From the NCBI RefSeq assembly GCF_900103365.1, contig NZ_LT629703.1, positions 1,364,001 through 1,428,000 on the forward strand: a DNA stretch of 64,000 nt, given 5' to 3'. Below the pieces are notes generated by a model. That model had not been told where the DNA came from. It did no database searches and worked only from the letters and a program-made list of their open reading frames with translations. Position 1 is the first letter of the stretch. Every line of letters starts with the position of its first letter. The stretch is from Afipia sp. GAS231. GTDB lineage: Bacteria > Pseudomonadota > Alphaproteobacteria > Rhizobiales > Xanthobacteraceae. Below are positions 55,072 to 62,972 of the stretch, in pieces. Made by a program: the position numbers and the translations under genes.

Positions 55072-55782
55072 ATGATCCTCGCCATCCTCCAGGCCCGCAT
55101 GTCCTCCACCCGGTTGCCCGGCAAGGTGCTGCGGCCGATCCTCGGCCGTCCGATGCTGGGCTGGCAAATCGAGCGCATCCGGCGGTCGAGGACCATCGAC
55201 AGGCTGGTGGTGGCAACGAGCGAGGAAGCTTCCGACGATGCCATCCAGGCGTTCTGCGACGCCAATGGCGTGTCGTGTTATCGCGGCGCGCTGCATGACG
55301 TGCTGGCGCGCTTTCACGGCGCCGTGAAAGCGTTCGGGCCGGCCGAGCAGGTGATCCGGCTGACCGGCGACTGCCCGCTGATCGACTGGACCATCATCGA
55401 CGCCGCCGTCGACCTGCAGAAGCGCGAGGGCTCCGACATCGCCGGCAACGGCATCAATCGCACATATCCCGATGGCCTCGACGTTGAGGTGGTTTCATTT
55501 TCGGCGCTCGACCGCGCCCATCGCGAAGCGACCGAACCGGGCCATCGCGAGCATGTGACCCAGTATATCTACCACAATCCCCAGAAGTTCCGGCTGGCGC
55601 ATCTGACCCAGACGCCGGATCTCGGCCTGTTGCGCTGGACGGTGGATACCCCGGCCGATTTCGAGATGGTCGAGAAGGTGTTCGCAGGACTGGCCGGCCT
55701 CAACAACAATTTCTTGCAGCAGGACGTGCTTGGGTATCTCGACCAGCATCCCGAAATCGTCGCGATCAACGCGCCGGCCTGA
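55072..55782 (+). CDS. SpsF-type cytidylyltransferase (probable CMP-pseudaminic acid synthetase)
   Basis: A 236-residue protein of the CTP_transf_3 group. The nucleotide-binding loop is ILQARMSSTRLPGKVL at residues 4-19, followed by RLTGDCPLIDW and the DLGLLRWTVDTPADFEMV region characteristic of SpsF. SpsF-like proteins take the place of PseF/NeuA in many clusters and activate the nonulosonic acid with CTP. No other cytidylyltransferase is in the window, so this is the best candidate for the CMP-activation step. It is the last gene of the run. Confidence 0.82.
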   Translation: MILAILQARMSSTRLPGKVLRPILGRPMLGWQIERIRRSRTIDRLVVATSEEASDDAIQAFCDANGVSCYRGALHDVLARFHGAVKAFGPAEQVIRLTGDCPLIDWTIIDAAVDLQKREGSDIAGNGINRTYPDGLDVEVVSFSALDRAHREATEPGHREHVTQYIYHNPQKFRLAHLTQTPDLGLLRWTVDTPADFEMVEKVFAGLAGLNNNFLQQDVLGYLDQHPEIVAINAPA

Positions 55783-55830
55783 TGCCCTTCCCCGCGCCTA
55801 AGGCGAATATTGGCTCCAAAGACGTGCTGT

Positions 55831-56964
55831 TCAGGACAGGGCTTTGCGCCGGGAAAATGCCTGGTGATATTGTTCGGCAACGTCGGAGGCGAATTTACGC
55901 CACCCAAAAAGGCTGACGGCGCGCGCCTTGCCGGCCGCCCCCAGACGCGTTGCGAGGTCGGGGTCGTCGAGTAGCCGTGAAATGGCGGCAGCCAGTGCAG
56001 CTTCGTCGCGCGGAGCGACGGTCAGACCTTCCAGACCGTCCCGGGCAACCCAGGGAACTCCAGTGGGCAGCTCCGTATTCACTACGGGAATACCGCTGCA
56101 CATAGCTTCCAACTGGACTATTCCGAATGCTTCGGCTTCGTTGACCGACGGAAGGACGAACAGATCGGCGGCGCCGAAAGCCTGCCGTTGCTCTGCCCGC
56201 GACAGATATCCGGCAAAGGTCACGCGATCAGCCACGCCGGATGCGGTCGCGATGCCCCGTAATTCGGCTTCGAGCGGGCCGGTACCAGCGATCAGGAGGT
56301 GTGCGTCGACATGCCTGAGCGCCTTCAGGAGGACGTCGAAGCCCTTGTACGGCACCAGACGTCCGCAGGCGACAATCAGGCGCGAATGCTTCTGCCTGAG
56401 CTCGCTGATTGGCGCGGCGTCTTCCGGGGCCTGGTTGCACCAGAAATCCGTGTCGATGCCGTAGGGCGCCACCACGCATTTGCTGCTGTAGTTCGCCAAA
56501 TACTCCGATTGCTCAACGATCGAGGGATGGGAGACGATGATGCAATCGGCCCGCTCGACAGATTTTTTCAGCAGCGGATGAAAAATCGGACGAAAGAGGT
56601 TCCTGCCGGTGATCTCCGCATGCCAGTGGATCACGAGAGCCTTGCTGTCGGGGATCCCGAGCAGCCCGATATCGACGAATGGAAAAGGCGCGTGAAATGC
56701 GATGACGTCGGCGTCTCTGACGCGCCGCAGGAACACTGGAATAAACCCCGGCGAGATGGGCAGCGAGCTGAATTGCGCCAGCGTTGTCGTCCGCTCGACC
56801 GGAAGACCGTCGACCTCAACCGTGTTCCCTAATCCGAAATAGCGGCAAACCAGCAATGAAGACGAATCGCCGTCAGGAGTTCCAGCCGTAATGCGCGCGA
56901 TTGCTTCCACAATACCCCCGTGATGATCGGGCGTATAAACCTTGAAGGCGTGAAGAATTCGCAT
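55831..56964 (-). CDS. Glycosyltransferase family 4 (GT-B) enzyme
   Basis: A 377-residue retaining glycosyltransferase from the ATG at 56964. It starts RILHAFKVYTPDHHGGIVEAI, and the donor lobe has IVACGRLVPYKGFDVLLKAL, LLIAGTGPLEAELRG, VTFAGYLSR and LPSVNEAEAFGIVQLEAM, a standard GT4 E-x7-E region. It is convergent with the cytidylyltransferase gene. The donor is unknown; the neighbouring Gmd suggests a 6-deoxyhexose. Confidence 0.88.
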   Translation of the reverse strand: MRILHAFKVYTPDHHGGIVEAIARITAGTPDGDSSSLLVCRYFGLGNTVEVDGLPVERTTTLAQFSSLPISPGFIPVFLRRVRDADVIAFHAPFPFVDIGLLGIPDSKALVIHWHAEITGRNLFRPIFHPLLKKSVERADCIIVSHPSIVEQSEYLANYSSKCVVAPYGIDTDFWCNQAPEDAAPISELRQKHSRLIVACGRLVPYKGFDVLLKALRHVDAHLLIAGTGPLEAELRGIATASGVADRVTFAGYLSRAEQRQAFGAADLFVLPSVNEAEAFGIVQLEAMCSGIPVVNTELPTGVPWVARDGLEGLTVAPRDEAALAAAISRLLDDPDLATRLGAAGKARAVSLFGWRKFASDVAEQYHQAFSRRKALS

Positions 56965-57083
56965 GAGATAAGCACACCATTCGCATCGCAAATGCGGTCT
57001 AATGCACATGATTCCAAATTCGACGCAATCAAAATCGGCTAGTTCCGACTATACAACCAAGGTCGCCCGGCCTCTACCGAAGG

Positions 57084-58103
57084 TTAGCGCTGCGCGAGTT
57101 TCAAGTCTCGCTCGGCCATCGTTCGTGCCAGTTCCGAAAAGGTCATGGCGGGACGCCAACCAAGTTCCCGCTGGGCTTTCGTCGCATTTCCCACCAGCGG
57201 CATTAGTTCGTTCGGACGATAAAAGTCCTTGTTGATCCGGACGATCGTGCGGCCTGTTTTGATATCGATCGCCCTCTCATCGATACCGACACCCTGCCAC
57301 GCGAGATCGAGGCCAACCGTTTCGGCGACGATCTCGCAGAAGTCGCGCACCGAATGCGAACGGCCGGTCGCAAGCACGTAGTCGCTAGGCTTCTCGCTCT
57401 GCAGCATGCGCCACATTCCCTCAACGTAGTCAGCCGCAAAACCCCAATCCCGGCGGGCGTCCAGATTTCCGAGTTCGATGCAATCACGATTGCCCAGCGC
57501 AATTGCCGCGAAGCCGTGGGTTATCTTGCGCGTGACGAATTCAAGGCCGCGCAACGGACTTTCGTGATTGAACAGGATACCGCTGCAGGCAAACACGCCG
57601 TCGACATTGCGGAAATTGACCGTCATCCAGTGTGCGTAGAGCTTTGCCACTCCGTATGGACTTCGCGGACAGAAGGGAGTGGTTTCGGACTGCGGCGACT
57701 CGTTGGCGTCACCGAACATTTCCGATGTCGACGCCTGGTAAAACCGGATCAACGGGTTGAACTTGCGTACCGCCTCGAGGATTCGGGCCGCGCCCAGCGC
57801 GTCGGCGTCGCCGGTCAGGACCGGCGTTTGAAATGACGAACTCACGACGCTTTGCGCAGCCAGATTATAAATCTCGTCCGGCCGTTCGCGTTCAATGACC
57901 GAAAGAATGTTCGATGAGTCCAACAACTCAAGATCAGCGATCTTGACGTCACGATCGACACCGACCTCTCTCAGTCGCCAGATATCCCTTGCGGCAGCTG
58001 GACGCGATCCGCCGACGACGGCGTAGCCCTTACTCAGGAGAAGCCGCGCAAGATACGCGCCATCCTGTCCGGTAACACCTGTTATGAGCGCTCGCCGCGT
58101 CAT
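57084..58103 (-). CDS. GDP-mannose 4,6-dehydratase-like SDR (copy 2)
   Basis: A 339-residue Gmd-family enzyme: [16 protein letters not shown] near the start, GGSRPAAARDIWRL at the site where Gmd copy 1 has [31 protein letters not shown], and the catalytic [12 protein letters not shown]. The altered nucleotide-binding segment and shorter length separate it from copy 1. It may supply GDP-4-keto-6-deoxymannose for rhamnose or another 6-deoxyhexose; no Rmd or second Fcl is present nearby. It is divergent from pseB. Confidence 0.82.
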   Translation of the reverse strand: MTRRALITGVTGQDGAYLARLLLSKGYAVVGGSRPAAARDIWRLREVGVDRDVKIADLELLDSSNILSVIERERPDEIYNLAAQSVVSSSFQTPVLTGDADALGAARILEAVRKFNPLIRFYQASTSEMFGDANESPQSETTPFCPRSPYGVAKLYAHWMTVNFRNVDGVFACSGILFNHESPLRGLEFVTRKITHGFAAIALGNRDCIELGNLDARRDWGFAADYVEGMWRMLQSEKPSDYVLATGRSHSVRDFCEIVAETVGLDLAWQGVGIDERAIDIKTGRTIVRINKDFYRPNELMPLVGNATKAQRELGWRPAMTFSELARTMAERDLKLAQR

Positions 58104-58326
58104 CCTCTCAGATCGCTACGAGTGTTACTGGCCGCAACCAATCGCGGGGCAGGCATTCGTCAAATCGACGGCCGACCTCGTTCAGCAGTTGCGCAATGGA
58201 GCAGGTCGTCATAATTCTCGCTCTTTAAGCAACCTCGAACCATCGCGCAACCACCAAGCGCCCTCTTTTCCTTGCAATATCGGCTCGAACTGACTACTAC
58301 CGGGCGAATTTTTCAATAACCCCGAA

Positions 58327-59328
58327 ATGGAACGTATGCTTCAACAGAAGTCAATCCTGATCACGGGCGGCACCGGCTCGTTTGGTACCGAACTCGTCAA
58401 GGTTCTGCTGCGGGATCACGATCTCAAGAAGATCATCATCTATTCGCGCGACGAATACAAACAGGCGATGATGGCCCAATCATTGCCTGACAGCCGACTT
58501 CGCTTTTTCATCGGTGACGTGCGCGACCTCGCCCGGTTGACGATGGCGATGCGCGAGGTCGACTTGGTGGTTCACGCGGCCGCGATGAAGCATGTGCCGA
58601 TCGCCGAATATAATCCTATGGAATGCGTGAAGACCAACATCATCGGTGCCGAAAACGTGGTCCAGGCCGCGATGAGCAATCGCGTTCCAAAGGTCATCGC
58701 GCTGTCCACCGACAAGGCCTGCAATCCGGTGAACCTTTACGGCGCCACCAAGCTCGCCTCGGACAAGATCTTCGTCGCGTCGAACAATCTGTCGGGCAGC
58801 ACGGGAACCAGGTTTGCGGTCGTCCGCTACGGCAACGTGGTGGGATCGCGCGGCTCCGTCGTGCCGTTTTTTCGCGATCTCATCGCCAAAGGCACCGACC
58901 ATCTGCCGATCACCGATCCGCGAATGACCCGCTTCTGGATCACGCTAGACAAGGGCGTCGATTTCGTTCTCAACAGCGCGGAGATGATGCAGGGCGGCGA
59001 GCTGTTCGTGCCGAAGATCAAATCGATGTCTATCGTCGATCTGGCGAAGGCCATGGCGCCCGGCATCCCGCAACGGGTCGTTGGCATCCGGCCGGGCGAA
59101 AAGCTCCACGAGGTGATGATCACCGAGGACGACGCACGCTTCACGGTCGAGATGGCGGACCGCTATATCGTTCAGCCGGCGCTTGCATGGTGGAGCTACA
59201 AGGGCTACGATGACAAGGGCAAAGCGGTCGCTGAGGATTTCCGATACGCCAGCGACAACAATCCGGACTGGCTCGACGCTGATGCGCTGAAGGTCATGCT
59301 CGACAATCCGACAAGCGTTCATGGCTAA
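58327..59328 (+). CDS. pseB: UDP-GlcNAc 4,6-dehydratase (inverting), PseB
   Basis: A 333-residue enzyme that makes UDP-4-keto-6-deoxy-L-IdoNAc, the first step to pseudaminic acid. Motifs: ITGGTGSFG (residues 12-20), SRDEYKQ, FFIGDVRD, HAAAMKHVP, the catalytic set STDKA (D129, K130) and LYGATK (Y138, K142), and VGSRGSVVPFF. This layout without a long membrane domain marks PseB/FlaA1. An ATG at 58336 is an alternative start. It overlaps pseC by 8 bases, so the two enzymes are made together. Confidence 0.95.
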   Translation: MERMLQQKSILITGGTGSFGTELVKVLLRDHDLKKIIIYSRDEYKQAMMAQSLPDSRLRFFIGDVRDLARLTMAMREVDLVVHAAAMKHVPIAEYNPMECVKTNIIGAENVVQAAMSNRVPKVIALSTDKACNPVNLYGATKLASDKIFVASNNLSGSTGTRFAVVRYGNVVGSRGSVVPFFRDLIAKGTDHLPITDPRMTRFWITLDKGVDFVLNSAEMMQGGELFVPKIKSMSIVDLAKAMAPGIPQRVVGIRPGEKLHEVMITEDDARFTVEMADRYIVQPALAWWSYKGYDDKGKAVAEDFRYASDNNPDWLDADALKVMLDNPTSVHG

Positions 59329-60472
59329 GCCTTCCATTCCCTACGGCAAGCAGGTTATCGACCACGACGACATCGCGGCGGTAGACGAAGCCTTACGGTC
59401 GGCATGGCTGACCACCGGTCCCCGGGTCGGCGAGTTCGAACGTGCATTTGCAGAGTTTTGCGGAGCCGCGGAAGGCGTCGCGGTCAACAGCGGAACCGCG
59501 GCACTCCACGCCGCGATGCGCGCCCTCAAGATCGGCGCCGGCGACGAAGTCATCGTCCCCGCGATCACATTCGCCGCCTCCTCCAACGCAGTTGTCTATG
59601 AAGGCGGCACGCCGGTTTTCGCCGATATCGAGACCGATACGCTGCTGATCGATCCCGCCGACGTCGAAGCGAAGATTACCCCACGCACCAAGGCGATCGT
59701 TGCCGTCGACTATGGCGGACAGCCCGCCGATTATGATGCCCTGCGCGCGCTGGCGGCCAAGCGCGGCATCAAGATCGTGTCCGATGCCTGTCATGCACCG
59801 GGCGCGACCTACAAGGGCCGCCAGGTGGGAACCATCGCCGACCTCTCGGCCTTCTCGTTTCATCCGGTGAAACATCTCACGACCTGCGAAGGCGGAATGA
59901 TCCTGACCGAGGATGCCGGGATGGCGCAGCACATGCGGCGCTTCCGCAATCATGGCATCGATTCCGACCATCGATCGCGGGAAAAAACCGGCACTTTCGC
60001 CTACGACATGGTCGAGATCGGCTACAATTACCGGCTGCCGGACATTCAATGCGCGCTGGGAATTTCGCAGCTGAAGCATTTGCCGCAGTGGCTGGTCAGG
60101 CGGCAGGCGATCGCTGCGCGGTATGACCAAATGTTTGCCAGCCTGCCGTTCGCGCGGCCGCTGGTGACGCATCCGGACCGTACCAACGCCTATCATCTGT
60201 ATGTCATCCGCCTCGACCTCTCGGCTCTGAAGATCGACCGCCGCCGCGCCTTCGATCATCTCAGGGCGTCCGGGATCGGCGCCAACGTGCACTACGCCCC
60301 GGTCTACCATCACAGCTTCTATCGCGAGCGGTTTGGCTACCAGATTGGCCTGTGTCCTCGCGCCGAGGCGGTTTATCAGGAAATCCTGACATTGCCGATG
60401 TTCCCTACCATCACCGATGCAGAGATGGATTACGTCGTCGGGACCGTGAGCGAGCTCAGGAACCTTTCCTGA
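59321..60472 (+). CDS. pseC: UDP-4-amino-4,6-dideoxy-N-acetyl-beta-L-altrosamine transaminase, PseC
   Basis: A 383-residue PLP aminotransferase of the DegT/DnrJ/EryC1/StrS family. Seen are IPYGKQVIDHDDIAAV at the start, VNSGTAALHAAMRAL, VSDACHAPGATYKG and the lysine in FHPVKHLTTCEGG (K184), which fits PseC closely. It aminates C4 of the PseB product. The next expected enzyme, PseH, is missing in the window; a formyltransferase-family gene lies in the pseG-pseI unit instead. Confidence 0.94.
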   Translation: MAKPSIPYGKQVIDHDDIAAVDEALRSAWLTTGPRVGEFERAFAEFCGAAEGVAVNSGTAALHAAMRALKIGAGDEVIVPAITFAASSNAVVYEGGTPVFADIETDTLLIDPADVEAKITPRTKAIVAVDYGGQPADYDALRALAAKRGIKIVSDACHAPGATYKGRQVGTIADLSAFSFHPVKHLTTCEGGMILTEDAGMAQHMRRFRNHGIDSDHRSREKTGTFAYDMVEIGYNYRLPDIQCALGISQLKHLPQWLVRRQAIAARYDQMFASLPFARPLVTHPDRTNAYHLYVIRLDLSALKIDRRRAFDHLRASGIGANVHYAPVYHHSFYRERFGYQIGLCPRAEAVYQEILTLPMFPTITDAEMDYVVGTVSELRNLS

Positions 60473-60488
60473 CCCTAGGAGGCTCGAC

Positions 60489-61910
60489 GTGCGCGCATTG
60501 TTCGTCACGAACCAGCTTAAGACCGAGTTTTATTCGCCGTGGGCGCGCGGCATGGAAGCTGCCGGCGCCGACATCTTCTGGATCAGCACGGGCGAACGCT
60601 GGACCAATTATCTCCTGGGCCAGGGCTGGGACCGCTCCAGCATCCTCGATCTGTCAGGACTGGGTTCGCGCTGGACCTCCCCCTTCAAGCCGACCGTGGA
60701 ACAAAAATCCCGCATACAGCGCATCGACCAGGGCGCCGAGATCGGGCTCAAGAATGCGTTGATCATGGACCGCGAACTCGCCCTTAATCCAGGGTGGGAC
60801 ATCGAGGCCTACGGACAGGTCACCGCGCTGGAGATCGAGCGCTTCGTTCTCGACAACGACATTCGCTTTGCATTTGGCGAGGACACCTGGGCGCCGGAGA
60901 TCATCACCTCGGCGGTGATGCGCGCCAACGGCAGACACTTCCACGCGCCTCATACGATCCGGATTCCGTCGGAGCGTTTTGCATTCTTCCCCGGTGTCTT
61001 TCAGAAGCGCATCGACGTTTTTTGCGAGCAACCGGGCGAAGAGCATCGGGCCATTGCGCGGCAGGCGCTCGAGAATTTACGAGAGCGCGGCGAACGTCCC
61101 TACTACTTTGCGCTCAACATGAATCAAAACCGGTTGCGCAAACACTGGCTCGACGAAGCCCGGCAAGCCATCATGCGGCCGGCGGCCGCGCGTTTCGATC
61201 ACACCATGCCCTCGTTGCAGACGCGGATCGCGCGACGGCTCGCTTCCGTGCTATCCGAGACACTCGTAAGACGGCCTAGTACGTTTGATATCCCCCCGGA
61301 AACCGCTGAACGGCCGTTCGCGCTGTTTCTCTTGCAGAAACAGCCGGAGTCTTCCGTCGACGTCATCGGCGCGCCATTCACGAACCAATACGAGATCATT
61401 CAGGCACTGACCCGGCTGCTTCCGTTCGACTGGGAAATGTGGGTGAAAGAGCATCCGAACGCCATCGGCGATCGCACGCTCGCTTACTACCGCAATCTCA
61501 GGCGATTGCCGGGGGTACGCCTGATCGATCCGTTCGCCGACACCCATCGGCTGATTTCACGCGCGGGACTGACCATATCGATTTCCGGAACGGCGTGCCT
61601 CGAAGCCGGGCTATTGGGCAAGCCGGCTATCACGATCGCCGAGATGTACTTCGACAAAGTTCTGCTGCGCAACGGCTTCAATCCGTTTAAGGCCAGCCAC
61701 GGCGACTTCGCGGGGATAGTCGATGAAGCCGCCACCATGATGGGATCGCCGACCGACGGCGGAATCGAAGACTATCTGGCCTGGAGTGTCGCGCAGTCCT
61801 TCCCGGGGATAATATCGGATCCCGCCAATGTCCCCTCGGTCATCAATCAGGAAAATATCCGCAACGTCGCGGATGCGACAATGAAGTTCCTGCAACGACT
61901 TTCACGATAG
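60489..61910 (+). CDS. Capsule-synthesis-like (KpsS/GT-B) protein, candidate nonulosonic acid transferase
   Basis: A 473-residue protein starting at a GTG with AGGAGG 5 bases upstream, 16 bases after pseC. The C-terminal part has WVKEHPNAIGDRTLAYY, GVRLIDPFADTHRLI and ISISGTACLEAGLLGKPAIT, the pattern of capsule biosynthesis proteins of the KpsS/KpsC type, which transfer Kdo-like acids. The N-terminal part (RALFVTNQLKTEFYS) looks like a GT-B acceptor lobe. Next to PseBC, a pseudaminic acid transferase is an attractive inference. No firm family assignment is claimed. Confidence 0.6.
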   Translation: MRALFVTNQLKTEFYSPWARGMEAAGADIFWISTGERWTNYLLGQGWDRSSILDLSGLGSRWTSPFKPTVEQKSRIQRIDQGAEIGLKNALIMDRELALNPGWDIEAYGQVTALEIERFVLDNDIRFAFGEDTWAPEIITSAVMRANGRHFHAPHTIRIPSERFAFFPGVFQKRIDVFCEQPGEEHRAIARQALENLRERGERPYYFALNMNQNRLRKHWLDEARQAIMRPAAARFDHTMPSLQTRIARRLASVLSETLVRRPSTFDIPPETAERPFALFLLQKQPESSVDVIGAPFTNQYEIIQALTRLLPFDWEMWVKEHPNAIGDRTLAYYRNLRRLPGVRLIDPFADTHRLISRAGLTISISGTACLEAGLLGKPAITIAEMYFDKVLLRNGFNPFKASHGDFAGIVDEAATMMGSPTDGGIEDYLAWSVAQSFPGIISDPANVPSVINQENIRNVADATMKFLQRLSR

Positions 61911-61979
61911 CCCGCCGTTGTGGCCGTGACCGACTTGTCTGCGCCGGCTGCTTCAACGCACAACAAGCAGAGCGAAAGA

Positions 61980-62912
61980 CTAGTCCGGCCTCATTTTCCG
62001 AATGGCAAACGCAATCAGGTAGGTTGCGAGGCCTGCCACCAGACCAACGAGCACCACCACCAGCCCAGGCTTGGTCGACGAAGCGCTCCGCACCACGAAT
62101 TGCGTCACGGCCGGTTCACGCAAGACTGCAAGTTGACCGGTCAAATCCGCGATCGTCCGCCGCGATTGCGTCACGGTCTGGCCTAAGCTCAGATAGGTCC
62201 GGGCGATGTCGGCCCGCAATTGTGGGAGCTCGACCATGCCGAGCCTCTGAGACAGGGCAAGTTGGCCACGTCTGCTCAAACCCATCCCCATATTGATCAT
62301 CGTTTCGCCGGCGCCGGCGGAAGACGGCGAACCTTCAATCTGGTCAAGCCGCACGATTTCATCGGCAAGGTGGCGCGCCATCTCCTGGATCTTGACTTCG
62401 GACTTCTTCGCATCCGACGTGATTTCGGAGAAAACGGGCATGCTACTCGAAGCGAGCTTGAGCACCTCTTCTTCTGCCGCAAGCTTGTTTCTCAACCGCA
62501 CTTTCGTGTGCTCGGACCGTGGCTTGATCCGATCGAGGATGCCATCCGCGATGAAACGATGAACAGCTGTGATACGTTCGATGCGGCTCTCTTCCGCCAC
62601 CGACAGAATTCGGACGGTTCTTCCCGTGTCGACGACTGTGACGATCGCTTCCAACCTGAGCTGTATTACGCCCAAATTCTTGAGATCATCCGGCACCGGC
62701 GCGACAAGAACCTTGTCGCGAACATATTGCTCCGTCGATGCGACCGGCTCGAAAGTCTGAAAACCATCTTCGACTGCGTACTCGCCCACGGAAACGTCGG
62801 TCCGATACTCGTAGGTCGGAATTATTCCGACAGCATAATATGCGAGCGCTGCAGCGAGCCCGACCGTGCCCGCGATCCAGATAGATCTCCGTTCACTCGA
62901 ATCCATCATCAT
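61980..62912 (-). CDS. Wzz-like chain-length determinant / polysaccharide co-polymerase
   Basis: A 310-residue inner-membrane protein with two membrane segments, residues 11-28 near the N-terminus and about 282-302 at the C-terminus, and a large helical periplasmic domain between. EYRTDVSVGEYA follows the first helix, in the manner of Wzz proteins that set polymer length. The charged helices around residues 140-190 suggest coiled coils. It is 60 bases downstream of the polymerase-like gene on the same strand, which supports the role. Confidence 0.75.
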   Translation of the reverse strand: MMMDSSERRSIWIAGTVGLAAALAYYAVGIIPTYEYRTDVSVGEYAVEDGFQTFEPVASTEQYVRDKVLVAPVPDDLKNLGVIQLRLEAIVTVVDTGRTVRILSVAEESRIERITAVHRFIADGILDRIKPRSEHTKVRLRNKLAAEEEVLKLASSSMPVFSEITSDAKKSEVKIQEMARHLADEIVRLDQIEGSPSSAGAGETMINMGMGLSRRGQLALSQRLGMVELPQLRADIARTYLSLGQTVTQSRRTIADLTGQLAVLREPAVTQFVVRSASSTKPGLVVVLVGLVAGLATYLIAFAIRKMRPD

Positions 62913-62972
62913 CTGTTACGGCTCGCTACCATACCCGCCAGATCGACGCGCTCTCACTTCGATGCGCCCTAG

